Positions 1 to 5,680 are shown, counted from the first letter of the stretch. The stretch is 5,719 nt of DNA from JASJCP01 sp051155735 (GCA_051155735.1 DAXETX010000131.1:1-5719), one strand, 5' to 3'. Program-made: numbers and translations. Notes: generated by a model not told the origin, from the sequence alone.

Positions 1-276
1 GCTGATGGCGTACCGCGTAACCTTTCTAACCAACTTCAGGTAATGATTCGCGATGAATTAGTTCCGCAAATTGGTGCGATTACGATGGATCAGTTGATTA
101 TCGATGTCAGTCAAATTGCTAATGTGCAACCAGGAGAGGTTGTCACCTTAATTGGTAGCAGCGATCGCCATAGTCTAAGTGCTGATGATTGGGCAAAAAC
201 TTTAAATACGATTTCTTGGGAAATTCTTTGTGGCTTTAAACATCGCTTGCCCAGAGTCTATAGTTATTCTCAGTAA
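1..276 (+). CDS. alr: Alanine racemase, C-terminal end (5' truncated by window edge)
   Basis: This is the last 91 codons of a gene whose start lies left of the window; frame +1 is open from base 1 to TAA at 274-276. Alanine racemase is a cytoplasmic PLP enzyme that interconverts L- and D-alanine for peptidoglycan synthesis. The visible part is the C-terminal beta domain. It opens with ADGVPRNLSN, the end of the conserved GYADG-x-PR segment whose catalytic Tyr lies just outside the window. It continues with PQIGAITMDQ, matching the substrate-site Met-Asp-Gln of the family, then SADDWAKTLNTISWEIL and the terminal HRLPRVY. By my alignment to the Geobacillus enzyme, the active-site Tyr of its C-terminal YRVPR motif is His here, a variant I associate with cyanobacterial homologues. 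A HIP1 octamer lies inside the gene. The internal ATG at base 43 is not the start, because family homology continues upstream of it. The gene converges on the protease gene and probably shares the hairpin at 321-349 as its terminator. Confidence 0.93.
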   Translation, partial: ADGVPRNLSNQLQVMIRDELVPQIGAITMDQLIIDVSQIANVQPGEVVTLIGSSDRHSLSADDWAKTLNTISWEILCGFKHRLPRVYSYSQ

Positions 277-320
277 GAAACAGGCATTAATAAACTTCAT
301 CGATTAAAGTCCGATTGGGG

Positions 321-349
321 AAAAAAGTCTCTATCCTTGGGGATAGAGA
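321..349 (-). terminator. Intrinsic terminator of the RTX protease gene
   Basis: A perfect 9-bp stem (TCTCTATCC at 328-336 with GGATAGAGA at 341-349) closes a 4-nt loop. Read on the minus strand, the stem is followed after one base by TTTTTT (321-326), the standard factor-independent layout. It begins 7 bases past the protease stop codon (357-359). On the plus strand the stem is followed only by TGTTAATTT, so it may also slow transcription leaving alr, but less efficiently. Confidence 0.75.
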
Positions 350-356
350 TGTTAAT

Positions 357-2765
357 TTAGACTGTACTGGTTGCAGTGAGTAAAGCTTCTAAAGCTAAAT
401 CTGCTTGAATTAAACCAAAACCAGAACCAAAATCAAATCCAGTATCAAATTCACCAACAGTAAAAGGATTATCGAGATCGATCGCCGTTTGTTCTAATGC
501 TTGATAAATTTGTTGGGGACTGGCTTGAGGGTTGGCTTCTAACAGTAAAGCAGCAACTCCTGCAGCATGAGGTGCAGCAGCGGAAGTTCCAGGAAAGTTA
601 GGAAATCCGTCTGCTTCAATATCTCTGCCAGCAATAAAGAAAGTGGTATTCGTATCATCAGGTGCAACAATTTCTGGCTTGAGACGAATCTCTGGTTCTA
701 AGAGGCGATCGCCATTAGGAGCGAATAAAATTGGAGTTGGACCACTAGAAGAAAAGAATCTGAGTTCTGTAGGATTCTGATAAGAAACTGCACCGACGGC
801 TTCTGCCCCATCCGCATTAGGATGTCCAAAAATAGTGGAGCTAAAAGTACGATATTCAGCCTCAATAGTACCAAAATCAAAATCAATATATTTAATTAGT
901 GTTGGAGCTTCTCCCCCAGCGGTTAAATCTTGACCAATTAATAATTGATATTCTACTGCTGTCTCGTCAAAATTAGTCCAACTTAGTATTTCTAAGGCAT
1001 CAGAACCAATATTAGATTCTGCGCTCAAGGTGACAATTTCCTTGTTTTCATTCACCAGAAAAATATCTAAATCACTAGTCGCACCGCTACCACCAGCAGA
1101 AGCAAAGGGATTATCCCACTGAAAAGATAGGGTAATTGCCTCCCCAGGCTCTAAAATAAAATTTTGCCCGATATCTACTGCTGTACCTGGATCGAAATCA
1201 TGAAACTGATAGTGTTCTAACCCTGCTATATTTAGTGTTTCATCTGATGCTACTGGTCTAAATTGTGACTCATAGGAACTGCGGTCTGAGTTTCCCGCAG
1301 CCGAAAAATAAGGCACACCCGCAGCAAAAGCTCGGTCTGCTGCTTGTGCTACAACCCCATCTTGAAAGAAAGGTTCGGTTAAGATACCAACATCATCAAC
1401 AATGATATCTGCGCCAGCAGCAACCAGTTCATCAATTCCCTCGGCAAAGTCTTCGACACTACCACTAAACCCAGAATGAAACAGAAAATCTGCTCCTGGT
1501 GCGACATCAGAGATTAACTGAATCATGGCACGTCCTTCGTCGATCAGAGCCAAATCCGAATTATCGGCAGTATCATCTAGTATAGCTACGGGAAGATTGT
1601 TACCAAAAGGATTATTTTTGCCTGGAATATCCCCTGATAAAATATCATCATCGGCAGTAGTAATTACGTTCAGACTGCGATCAAAGCTATCAGAAATCAC
1701 TCCAATAGTAATTCCGCTACCATCAACTCCAAATAAACTGCGGGCTAGATCGGCATTGATAATTTCTACTCCCTGACTGGTAACTAATCCTGTTGCTGCT
1801 ACTGAAGTGTTTGTTTTGGGATCAGTTGTTTCTAATTGGGTAATTGTTGCCAAATTAGTTTGATAACGCGCCAAAGTTAGATCGTGATTTAAGGCAGACT
1901 GCATCATACTCTCATCTATCGTGACCGCCTCACTTGGCATCTCACTTAGACCAATAAAATCTTTACTGCTAATACTATCTGCTGATACCCCTAGTAAGGA
2001 AGCTAAAATTTCGCCAGTTTCAGCGATCGCAATAAGGGTTTGATGGTTATTTTGCGTAATTGCTAATTGCTCAAAACTTAGTTCTTGACCAAATCTAAGA
2101 TTAGATTCTAAGATAAATCGGTCTTGACCAACTTGAAAATCTTGAATTAGATCTCCCCCTGTGCTGGGTTGGAGGATAAAACCATCGATATTGCTACCAC
2201 CAACTAGAGTATCAGTTCCTTCTCCACCAAAGAGAATATCCCTACCGATACCGCCTAGCAAAAGATCATCGTCGTCACCACCTTCAATACTGTCATCCCC
2301 AGCACCGCCATTAATCACATCACGACCTTGACCCCCAAACAGCAAATCTAAGTCTTTTTGTCCCAAGAGCGCATCATTTCCCTGATTACCGCGAATCAAG
2401 TCAATGCCACTTCCGCCAACGAGTAAATCTTTGCCATCATTACCGATAACAAGATCGTCGCCTGCACCACCATTAAGAGTATTGTCTCCTGCTTCACCTT
2501 CACGAGGCGGACTAACTGTTAAAACATCGTCACCTTGATTCCCCAAAAGTAAATTATTGCCTCGACCGCTATCTAGATTGTCGTTACCTGCGCCACCAAA
2601 GAGAAAGTCATTGCCATCTTTACCAATTAAAAAATCATTGCCCTTTAAACCAACAATTGTTTGACTGTCGGCTGTATCAATTAGCAGTTCTGCTTCTGCA
2701 GTACCGAAGAATAATTGACGATTAATCTTAGAATTATTTTGACTCAAAAAATTATTAGAATTCAT
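357..2765 (-). CDS. RTX-repeat serine peptidase, subtilase/sedolisin-like (S8/S53-like)
   Basis: Predicted 802-residue calcium-binding serine endopeptidase, probably extracellular or surface-bound; substrate unknown. Residues 41-196 hold about 16 RTX nonapeptides (GGxGxDxLx type) that bind Ca2+ as a beta-roll. Residues 197-271 are a DFQVGQDRF...DF linker typical of cyanobacterial RTX proteins. The peptidase runs from about 345 to 790. Its landmarks are GVISDSFD with the likely catalytic D359, DEGRAMIQLISDVAPGA with E410 where subtilisin has His, AAGN with oxyanion-type N492, SSSGP near 673, and GTSAAAPHAAGVAALL with nucleophile S728. This order resembles the S53-like subgroup of subtilases. 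About 235 residues separate N492 from S728 (66 in subtilisin); the extra part looks like an inserted beta-sandwich. There is no signal peptide or membrane segment, so type I secretion is possible, although RTX blocks usually lie near the C-terminus. A GTG (2766-2768) directly precedes the chosen ATG, and neither has a clear Shine-Dalgarno. Activity and specificity are inferred. Confidence 0.9.
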   Translation of the reverse strand: MNSNNFLSQNNSKINRQLFFGTAEAELLIDTADSQTIVGLKGNDFLIGKDGNDFLFGGAGNDNLDSGRGNNLLLGNQGDDVLTVSPPREGEAGDNTLNGGAGDDLVIGNDGKDLLVGGSGIDLIRGNQGNDALLGQKDLDLLFGGQGRDVINGGAGDDSIEGGDDDDLLLGGIGRDILFGGEGTDTLVGGSNIDGFILQPSTGGDLIQDFQVGQDRFILESNLRFGQELSFEQLAITQNNHQTLIAIAETGEILASLLGVSADSISSKDFIGLSEMPSEAVTIDESMMQSALNHDLTLARYQTNLATITQLETTDPKTNTSVAATGLVTSQGVEIINADLARSLFGVDGSGITIGVISDSFDRSLNVITTADDDILSGDIPGKNNPFGNNLPVAILDDTADNSDLALIDEGRAMIQLISDVAPGADFLFHSGFSGSVEDFAEGIDELVAAGADIIVDDVGILTEPFFQDGVVAQAADRAFAAGVPYFSAAGNSDRSSYESQFRPVASDETLNIAGLEHYQFHDFDPGTAVDIGQNFILEPGEAITLSFQWDNPFASAGGSGATSDLDIFLVNENKEIVTLSAESNIGSDALEILSWTNFDETAVEYQLLIGQDLTAGGEAPTLIKYIDFDFGTIEAEYRTFSSTIFGHPNADGAEAVGAVSYQNPTELRFFSSSGPTPILFAPNGDRLLEPEIRLKPEIVAPDDTNTTFFIAGRDIEADGFPNFPGTSAAAPHAAGVAALLLEANPQASPQQIYQALEQTAIDLDNPFTVGEFDTGFDFGSGFGLIQADLALEALLTATSTV
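2178..2645 (-). repeat. RTX nonapeptide-coding tandem repeats (27-bp period)
   Basis: This is the part of the protease gene that encodes the glycine/aspartate-rich nonapeptides. Examples are KGNDFLIGK, DGNDFLFGG, AGDDLVIGN, DGKDLLVGG, IGRDILFGG and EGTDTLVGG. There are two blocks, residues 41-84 and about 93-196, split by a short proline/glutamate segment (SPPREGE). The DNA units have diverged strongly, so the repeat is clear in protein but degenerate in nucleotides. Some units have lost the consensus glycines (KDLDLLFGG, DDDDLLLGG), so not every site need bind calcium. Confidence 0.88.
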
Positions 2766-2807
2766 CACTAGTAATCATAGGTATCAAGTTTGCCAAACAT
2801 ACATATA

Positions 2808-2846
2808 TTAAGGGGTTATGACCATAAAAAATCATGAACCCCCTTA
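2808..2846 (-). terminator. Imperfect stem-loop between the EF-G-like gene and the protease gene
   Basis: TTAAGGGGTT (2808-2817) pairs with AACCCCCTTAA (2837-2847) with one bulged C. ATGA and TCAT can add pairs inside, across a second bulge. It sits 43 bases past the EF-G-like stop and about 40 bases before the protease start, where an intergenic terminator would be expected. On the minus strand the stem is followed by TATATGTATG rather than a T-run, so termination is probably weak or absent. It could instead be an RNA processing or attenuation structure. I see no strong promoter for the protease in this gap: a TTGTCA hexamer (complement of 2878-2883) lacks a good -10 at the right distance. 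Confidence 0.35.
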
Positions 2847-2889
2847 AAAATGCTAGTTATTAGTGAAAAATTGAAGTTGACAAACTTAT

Positions 2890-4929
2890 TTAACCATTTT
2901 TTTCGGCATCCGCAGTAGCTAAAATTTGATGTGCTAATTTATCAGGTACTTCCTGTAAATGATCGTATTGCCAGTCAAAAAAGCCCACTCCTAAAGTCAG
3001 CGATCGCAACTCAATAATAAAATTGTGCATTTCCGCTTGAGGCAAATAAGCAGTAACTTTGTCCCAACCTTTCCAACCAGCTAAAGCTTCATAACCGAGA
3101 ATTTGTCCTCGGCGACCTGTTACCAGTTGCAAGACTTTGGCAGTAAATTCGGCAGGTGCAGCGACACTAATTGCCAGAATTGGCTCTAATAGTACAGGTT
3201 TACACTTTTCCATCCCTTCGGTCATTGCTATACGCGCAGCTTGCTTAAAAGCTTGTTCGGAACTATCTACCGAGTGATGCGAACCATCTTTTAAAGTGAC
3301 ATCTAAATCGACTACAGGAAACCCTAAAGGACCTTTTGTCAAATATTCTCTGACCCCAATTTCGACACCAGGAATATATTGTTTAGGGACAACACCACCA
3401 ACGATAGTTTCATGGAATTGAAATCCTGAACCCCTAGATAAAGGTTTGATTTCTAAATATACATCACCAAACGCTCCATGTCCGCCACTTTGATGTTTAT
3501 AGCGACCGTGGGAAGTATAGGATTGACGAATCGTTTCTTTATAGGGAACACGAGGTAGATGGGTATTCATCGCCAAATTGTATTTACGGCGTAAGCGATC
3601 TAGAGCTACTTTTAAATGAATTTCCCCTTGTCCCCATAAAATAACCTCATGGGTATCTCCATGTTGTTCCCAAAGTAATGCGGGGTCTTCTGCCAAAAGT
3701 TTAGTAATTGCACTGCTTAGTTTTACTTCATCTTGACGATTTTCTGGGGCGATCGCCAAAGCATAAACAGGAGCTATTGGCTCGACTTTGGGTAAAGGTG
3801 TAACCTGTTGCGAATTACTGGCTAAAGTATCTCCTGTCTGGATATTTTCCATGCGTCCTAAAGCGACAATTTCGCCAACTCCAGCACTTTGAACGGGTTC
3901 TTGGTGTTGCCCCATGAGGCGATATATACCACCAACTCTAGTATCATTAAGGCTCATGCCATCAGTAAGAGTGCCTTGCCAAACTCGGACTAAAGATAAT
4001 CTACCTCCTTGGGGCGTATAAAAAGTTTTTAAAACTTGTGCTAAAGTTGCGCCATCTGGTTCAGCATTGAGTCCTCTTCGGGCTGCGGTAATGTTGGGAT
4101 TGGGTGCTTCTTTAACCAGAGCATCTAGAAGTGGGCGTATTCCATAACCTGATTCTGCCATACCGAGAAAAACAGGAACAATTAGATCGGCACTCAAATC
4201 CTGTTTTAAGTCTCGCAGAATCTCATCTTGGGGTGGCTCAATTTCTTCGATCAATTCTTCTAATAAATGGTCGTCAAAATCCGCTAGAGTTTCTAGCATT
4301 TCATTACGGGCTGACTTTTCTGCTGCGGCTAAGGTTTCAGGTAAAGGTATCGGATCGGCTGCATTCCCCTGATGGTATTGATAAGCTTGCTCTGTCACTA
4401 AGTCGATATAGCCAACACAATGATTATCTTGATAAATCGGATACTGCTGCGGTACTAAAGGACGACTCGAAACTTGTTTAAGAGCTTGCAGAATTTCCAT
4501 ATAATTGCTACAAGCTCGATCCATTTTATTAATTAAGACCAGATGGGGAATTTCCCAATCATCCAGAAACTTAAACAAAGGAGCTAGGGTTAAGACTTTT
4601 TCAATTACTGGTTCACAGACAACGATCGCTGCTCCTGCCCCAACCAAAGCATTGTAAGTTTCCTGAGTAAATTCTACCGAACCAGGACAATCTAATAAAG
4701 TAAAGTGAATCTGCTCATAATTAGTGCTGGCAACAGAGACTTCGACGCTCATTGAGCGATCGCGTGCTTCTGGCGAACTATCACCAACAGTATTTTGCTC
4801 TTTGATACTACCTTTACGGGTAATTGCGCCAGTTATATAAAGAATACTTTCTAGTAAAGTAGTTTTACCACTAGAATAAGGTCCGACAATTGCCACATTA
4901 CGGGTATTTTCTATCCCACTTTGACTCAT
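2890..4929 (-). CDS. Divergent EF-G-like translational GTPase
   Basis: A 679-residue paralogue of elongation factor G, slightly shorter than E. coli EF-G (704); EF-G drives tRNA-mRNA translocation on the ribosome. GTPase motifs are G1 GPYSSGKT (16-23), G2 region DRSMSVE (57-63), G3 DCPGS (80-84), G4 NKMD (134-137) and a G5-like GMA (256-258). Domains II and III follow (about 290-460), then domain IV with QSGGHGAFGD (480-489) and the tip segment DGSHHSVDSSE, whose H552 matches the E. coli EF-G tip histidine. Domain V contains RRGQILG (606-612) and ends LTLGVGFFDWQYDHLQEVP. Two switch residues differ from canonical EF-G: the switch II His is Ser84, and the G2 Thr is Ser61. It is therefore probably the accessory EF-G-like type found in many bacteria, not the housekeeping fusA, which usually lies beside rpsG/rpsL and tuf. 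ATG at 4929 is preferred over in-frame TTG at 4944 because a GGGGG tract lies 8 nt before it and homology starts at NVAIVGPYSSGKT. Confidence 0.92.
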   Translation of the reverse strand: MSQSGIENTRNVAIVGPYSSGKTTLLESILYITGAITRKGSIKEQNTVGDSSPEARDRSMSVEVSVASTNYEQIHFTLLDCPGSVEFTQETYNALVGAGAAIVVCEPVIEKVLTLAPLFKFLDDWEIPHLVLINKMDRACSNYMEILQALKQVSSRPLVPQQYPIYQDNHCVGYIDLVTEQAYQYHQGNAADPIPLPETLAAAEKSARNEMLETLADFDDHLLEELIEEIEPPQDEILRDLKQDLSADLIVPVFLGMAESGYGIRPLLDALVKEAPNPNITAARRGLNAEPDGATLAQVLKTFYTPQGGRLSLVRVWQGTLTDGMSLNDTRVGGIYRLMGQHQEPVQSAGVGEIVALGRMENIQTGDTLASNSQQVTPLPKVEPIAPVYALAIAPENRQDEVKLSSAITKLLAEDPALLWEQHGDTHEVILWGQGEIHLKVALDRLRRKYNLAMNTHLPRVPYKETIRQSYTSHGRYKHQSGGHGAFGDVYLEIKPLSRGSGFQFHETIVGGVVPKQYIPGVEIGVREYLTKGPLGFPVVDLDVTLKDGSHHSVDSSEQAFKQAARIAMTEGMEKCKPVLLEPILAISVAAPAEFTAKVLQLVTGRRGQILGYEALAGWKGWDKVTAYLPQAEMHNFIIELRSLTLGVGFFDWQYDHLQEVPDKLAHQILATADAEKNG

Positions 4930-4937
4930 ACTTGAAA

Positions 4938-4942
4938 CCCCC
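4938..4942 (-). promoter_or_regulatory. Candidate ribosome binding site of the EF-G-like gene
   Basis: On the minus strand a GGGGG tract lies 8 nt before ATG 4929-4927. It can pair with the CCUCC of 16S rRNA through one G-U pair. The in-frame TTG at 4944-4942 overlaps this tract and has no such signal, which favours the ATG start. Confidence 0.4.
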
Positions 4943-4944
4943 AA

Positions 4945-5189
4945 GTAAAAATTCTGTTACATAAGTTCAGACTTGAATTTAGACTTTAAATGGCATTTAA
5001 ACAGCTTTTTTTTGATAATTTTTGCAAGTTTAAGTGCAATTTATGCCTTACATATCGTGAGGTTAACTCGCTTCGGGGATCGCCAGATAAAAATTACAAT
5101 TTCTTTTAAGAAATAACCTTAAAAATCTAAACTTAAATAAATAAATATTAATTATTCTGCTTTCTCGTGAAGAATCAACCGCAATTAGA
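4945..5189. other. Non-coding AT-rich leader between the EF-G-like gene and tRNA-Leu
   Basis: No gene is supported on either strand in this interval. It should hold the promoter of the EF-G-like gene on the minus strand, but no pair of hexamers stands out. The best is TTGCAC followed 16 nt later by TATCAA (within 5015-5042), which is weak. A small inverted repeat, TTTCTT/AAGAAA, lies at 5100-5113. A lone half-HIP1 (GGGGATCGCC) is near 5076-5085. The stretch around 5121-5157 is almost pure A/T. Confidence 0.5.
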
Positions 5190-5215
5190 TTGCTACTTTC
5201 GCTAAAAAATATGAT
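5190..5215 (+). promoter_or_regulatory. Possible promoter of tRNA-Leu
   Basis: A good -10 hexamer, TATGAT, lies at 5210-5215, 21 bases before the tRNA. The nearest -35-like hexamer, TTGCTA (5190-5195), is only 14 bases away. It would fit better, at 19 bases, with the weaker TATCTT at 5215-5220. Either way transcription would start just ahead of the tRNA, but the exact elements are uncertain. Confidence 0.35.
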
Positions 5216-5236
5216 ATCTTAGTTATTGCCGAATAC

Positions 5237-5318
5237 GCGGATGTGGTGGAATCGGTAGACACGCACGCTTGAGGGGCGTGTGGCTCACGCCATGCGAGTT
5301 CGAGTCTCGCCATCCGCA
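5237..5318 (+). tRNA. trnL-GAG: tRNA-Leu, anticodon GAG
   Basis: A complete 82-nt class II tRNA that folds by eye without mismatches in the main stems. The acceptor stem is GCGGATG (5237-5243) with CATCCGC (5311-5317), then discriminator A at 5318. The D arm has a GTG/CAC stem. The anticodon stem CACGC/GCGTG (5264-5268 and 5276-5280) encloses loop TTGAGGG, with anticodon GAG at 5271-5273. The long variable arm TGGC-TCAC-GCCA (5281-5292) is typical of leucine tRNAs. The T arm is GCGAG/CTCGC around TTCGAGT (5294-5310). It reads CUC and CUU codons. The 3' CCA is not encoded (the next bases are TAT), so it must be added after transcription. There is no intron, unlike the tRNA-Leu(UAA) gene of many cyanobacteria. 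Confidence 0.98.
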
Positions 5319-5330
5319 TATCTAATAATT

Positions 5331-5344
5331 CTCGCTTTGGCGAG
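5331..5344 (+). terminator. Short hairpin after tRNA-Leu, possible weak terminator
   Basis: CTCGC (5331-5335) pairs with GCGAG (5340-5344) around TTTG, 13 bases past the mature tRNA end. It is followed by GCTTTC, not a real T-run. GCGAG could pair instead with a second CTCGC at 5352-5356. It may end tRNA transcription or mark where the 3' trailer is processed. Confidence 0.25.
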
Positions 5345-5388
5345 GCTTTCACTCGCATGACATAACCCAACGCCTTTAGCTTATACTC

Positions 5389-5505
5389 AAAAATTACTCA
5401 CTTATCCATTATTCCCATACTCCGATCTGAGTAGTAAACGGGTAATATAAGTGATTCATCAACTCTTTAGACAAAAGTAAACAGAGTGTAAAGCATCAAA
5501 AAAGC
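5389..5505 (-). ncRNA. Candidate small RNA (about 117 nt), unknown family
   Basis: The call rests on two linked signals on the minus strand. A near-consensus promoter at 5539-5511 predicts a start near G5505. A compound stem-loop (5454-5398) followed by TTTTT (5393-5389) could end the transcript about 117 nt later. The predicted 5' part is T-rich and largely single-stranded. I do not recognise 6S, Yfr1, tmRNA, SRP or RNase P RNA motifs. A 16-codon ORF with an ATG (5459 to 5409) lies inside, but its Shine-Dalgarno is poor. If the terminator fails, the transcript would run antisense through tRNA-Leu. No expression evidence can be had from sequence, so this is inference. Confidence 0.32.
5398..5454 (-). 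terminator. Compound stem-loop with downstream T-run
   Basis: TCACTTAT (5398-5405) pairs perfectly with ATAAGTGA (5447-5454). Inside, ATTCCC (5411-5416) pairs with GGG-t-AAT (5440-5446). At the tip, TACTC (5418-5422) pairs with GAGTA (5429-5433) around CGATCT. The three helices are separated by asymmetric bulges. On the minus strand GTAATTTTT follows the outer helix, so it could act as a terminator. The 4-nt gap and low GC make it a weaker one than 321-349. Confidence 0.4.
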
Positions 5506-5510
5506 GACGC

Positions 5511-5539
5511 ATTATATAGCATCTAGTCAAATACGTCAA
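5511..5539 (-). promoter_or_regulatory. Near-consensus sigma-70 type promoter
   Basis: On the minus strand TTGACG (complement of 5534-5539) lies exactly 17 bases before a perfect TATAAT (complement of 5511-5516). That is 11 of 12 consensus positions at optimal spacing. The predicted start is near 5505. No protein gene begins downstream before the tRNA, which is what suggests a non-coding transcript. Confidence 0.5.
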
Positions 5540-5553
5540 AACCGTGATTGGAT

Positions 5554-5572
5554 ATGCTCTCGGCTAGAGCAT
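5554..5572. repeat. Perfect 7-bp inverted repeat (hairpin)
   Basis: ATGCTCT (5554-5560) pairs with AGAGCAT (5566-5572) around CGGCT. GGAT at 5550-5553 and ATCC at 5571-5574 offer an alternative outer pairing. No T-run follows on either strand. It lies just upstream of the minus-strand promoter, so it could be a regulatory site, but nothing identifies it. Confidence 0.35.
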
Positions 5573-5583
5573 CCCAGATTTAT

Positions 5584-5605
5584 TGAGTAAGAAGTGAGTA
5601 AGAAA
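5584..5605 (+). repeat. 11-bp tandem duplication
   Basis: TGAGTAAGAAG (5584-5594) is followed directly by TGAGTAAGAAA (5595-5605), 10 of 11 identical. The second unit runs into GAGCGATCGC. A related stretch, GAAGTAAGAGTGAAAAGAGCGAT, recurs from 5689, so the two regions form an imperfect longer-range direct repeat. Confidence 0.5.
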
Positions 5606-5635
5606 GAGCGATCGCTTTTATGAGTGTTTCTAGAA

Positions 5636-5652
5636 TTGTTGTAATACAACAA
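5636..5652. promoter_or_regulatory. Perfect 8+1+8 palindrome, operator-like
   Basis: TTGTTGTA (5636-5643) and TACAACAA (5645-5652) are exact reverse complements around a single A at 5644. A one-base centre is too small for a full RNA hairpin, so a DNA site for a dimeric regulator is more likely. No regulator family is recognised. It abuts the T-run side of the terminator at 5651-5680. Confidence 0.35.
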
Positions 5653-5680
5653 AAAACCAGACATCATAGAACGTCTGGTT
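5651..5680 (-). terminator. Intrinsic terminator for a gene right of the window
   Basis: AACCAGAC (5655-5662) and GTCTGGTT (5673-5680) form a perfect 8-bp stem around a 10-nt loop. On the minus strand it runs directly into TTTTTT (5656-5651). It is therefore oriented to stop leftward transcription coming from beyond base 5719. The 39 bases to its right contain no recognisable coding end, so the gene it serves is not identified. Confidence 0.6.

Larger units (their letters stand above)
161..5615. repeat. HIP1 octamers GCGATCGC, seven copies
   Basis: Exact copies begin at 161, 705, 2023, 3000, 3749, 4756 and 5608, one in alr, two in the protease gene, three in the EF-G-like gene and one in the right-hand non-coding region. 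Such over-representation of this palindrome is a known trait of many cyanobacterial genomes and is the main clue to the host. These are dispersed genomic signature sites, not a mobile element. Confidence 0.9.

Noticed and set aside
43..276. Complete 77-residue protein starting at ATG 43
   Set aside because: Alanine racemase homology continues upstream of this Met to base 1, so it is an internal codon of a truncated gene.
698..886. 62-codon minus-strand ORF in another frame of the protease gene
   Set aside because: It overlaps the conserved protease reading frame and is low-complexity, Leu/Ile-rich translation.
1525..1776. 83-codon plus-strand ORF
   Set aside because: It lies opposite the peptidase core (D359 to E410 region) and has no features of its own.
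2178..2645. Regular 27-bp spacing that could suggest a CRISPR array or minisatellite
   Set aside because: It is in frame and encodes RTX nonapeptides; the DNA units are not identical and there are no unique spacers between conserved repeats.
4131..4481. 116-codon plus-strand ORF
   Set aside because: It is fully inside the EF-G-like gene on the opposite strand, where the minus frame shows clear EF-G homology; it is a shadow ORF.
4957..5098. NtcA-type site (GTA-N8-TAC) in the EF-G-like gene leader
   Set aside because: GTA/TAC triplets occur, but no pair on either strand had the required 8-base spacing plus a suitable -10.
5185..5370. 61-codon minus-strand ORF covering the tRNA-Leu locus
   Set aside because: It lies across a perfectly folding tRNA gene and its protein is mostly the tRNA complement; it has no recognisable domain.
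5409..5459. 16-codon minus-strand ORF (MNHLYYPF...) inside the candidate small RNA
   Set aside because: The start is preceded by AAAGAGTTG, with only about 3 nt between a poor Shine-Dalgarno and the ATG; too short to support as a gene without expression data.
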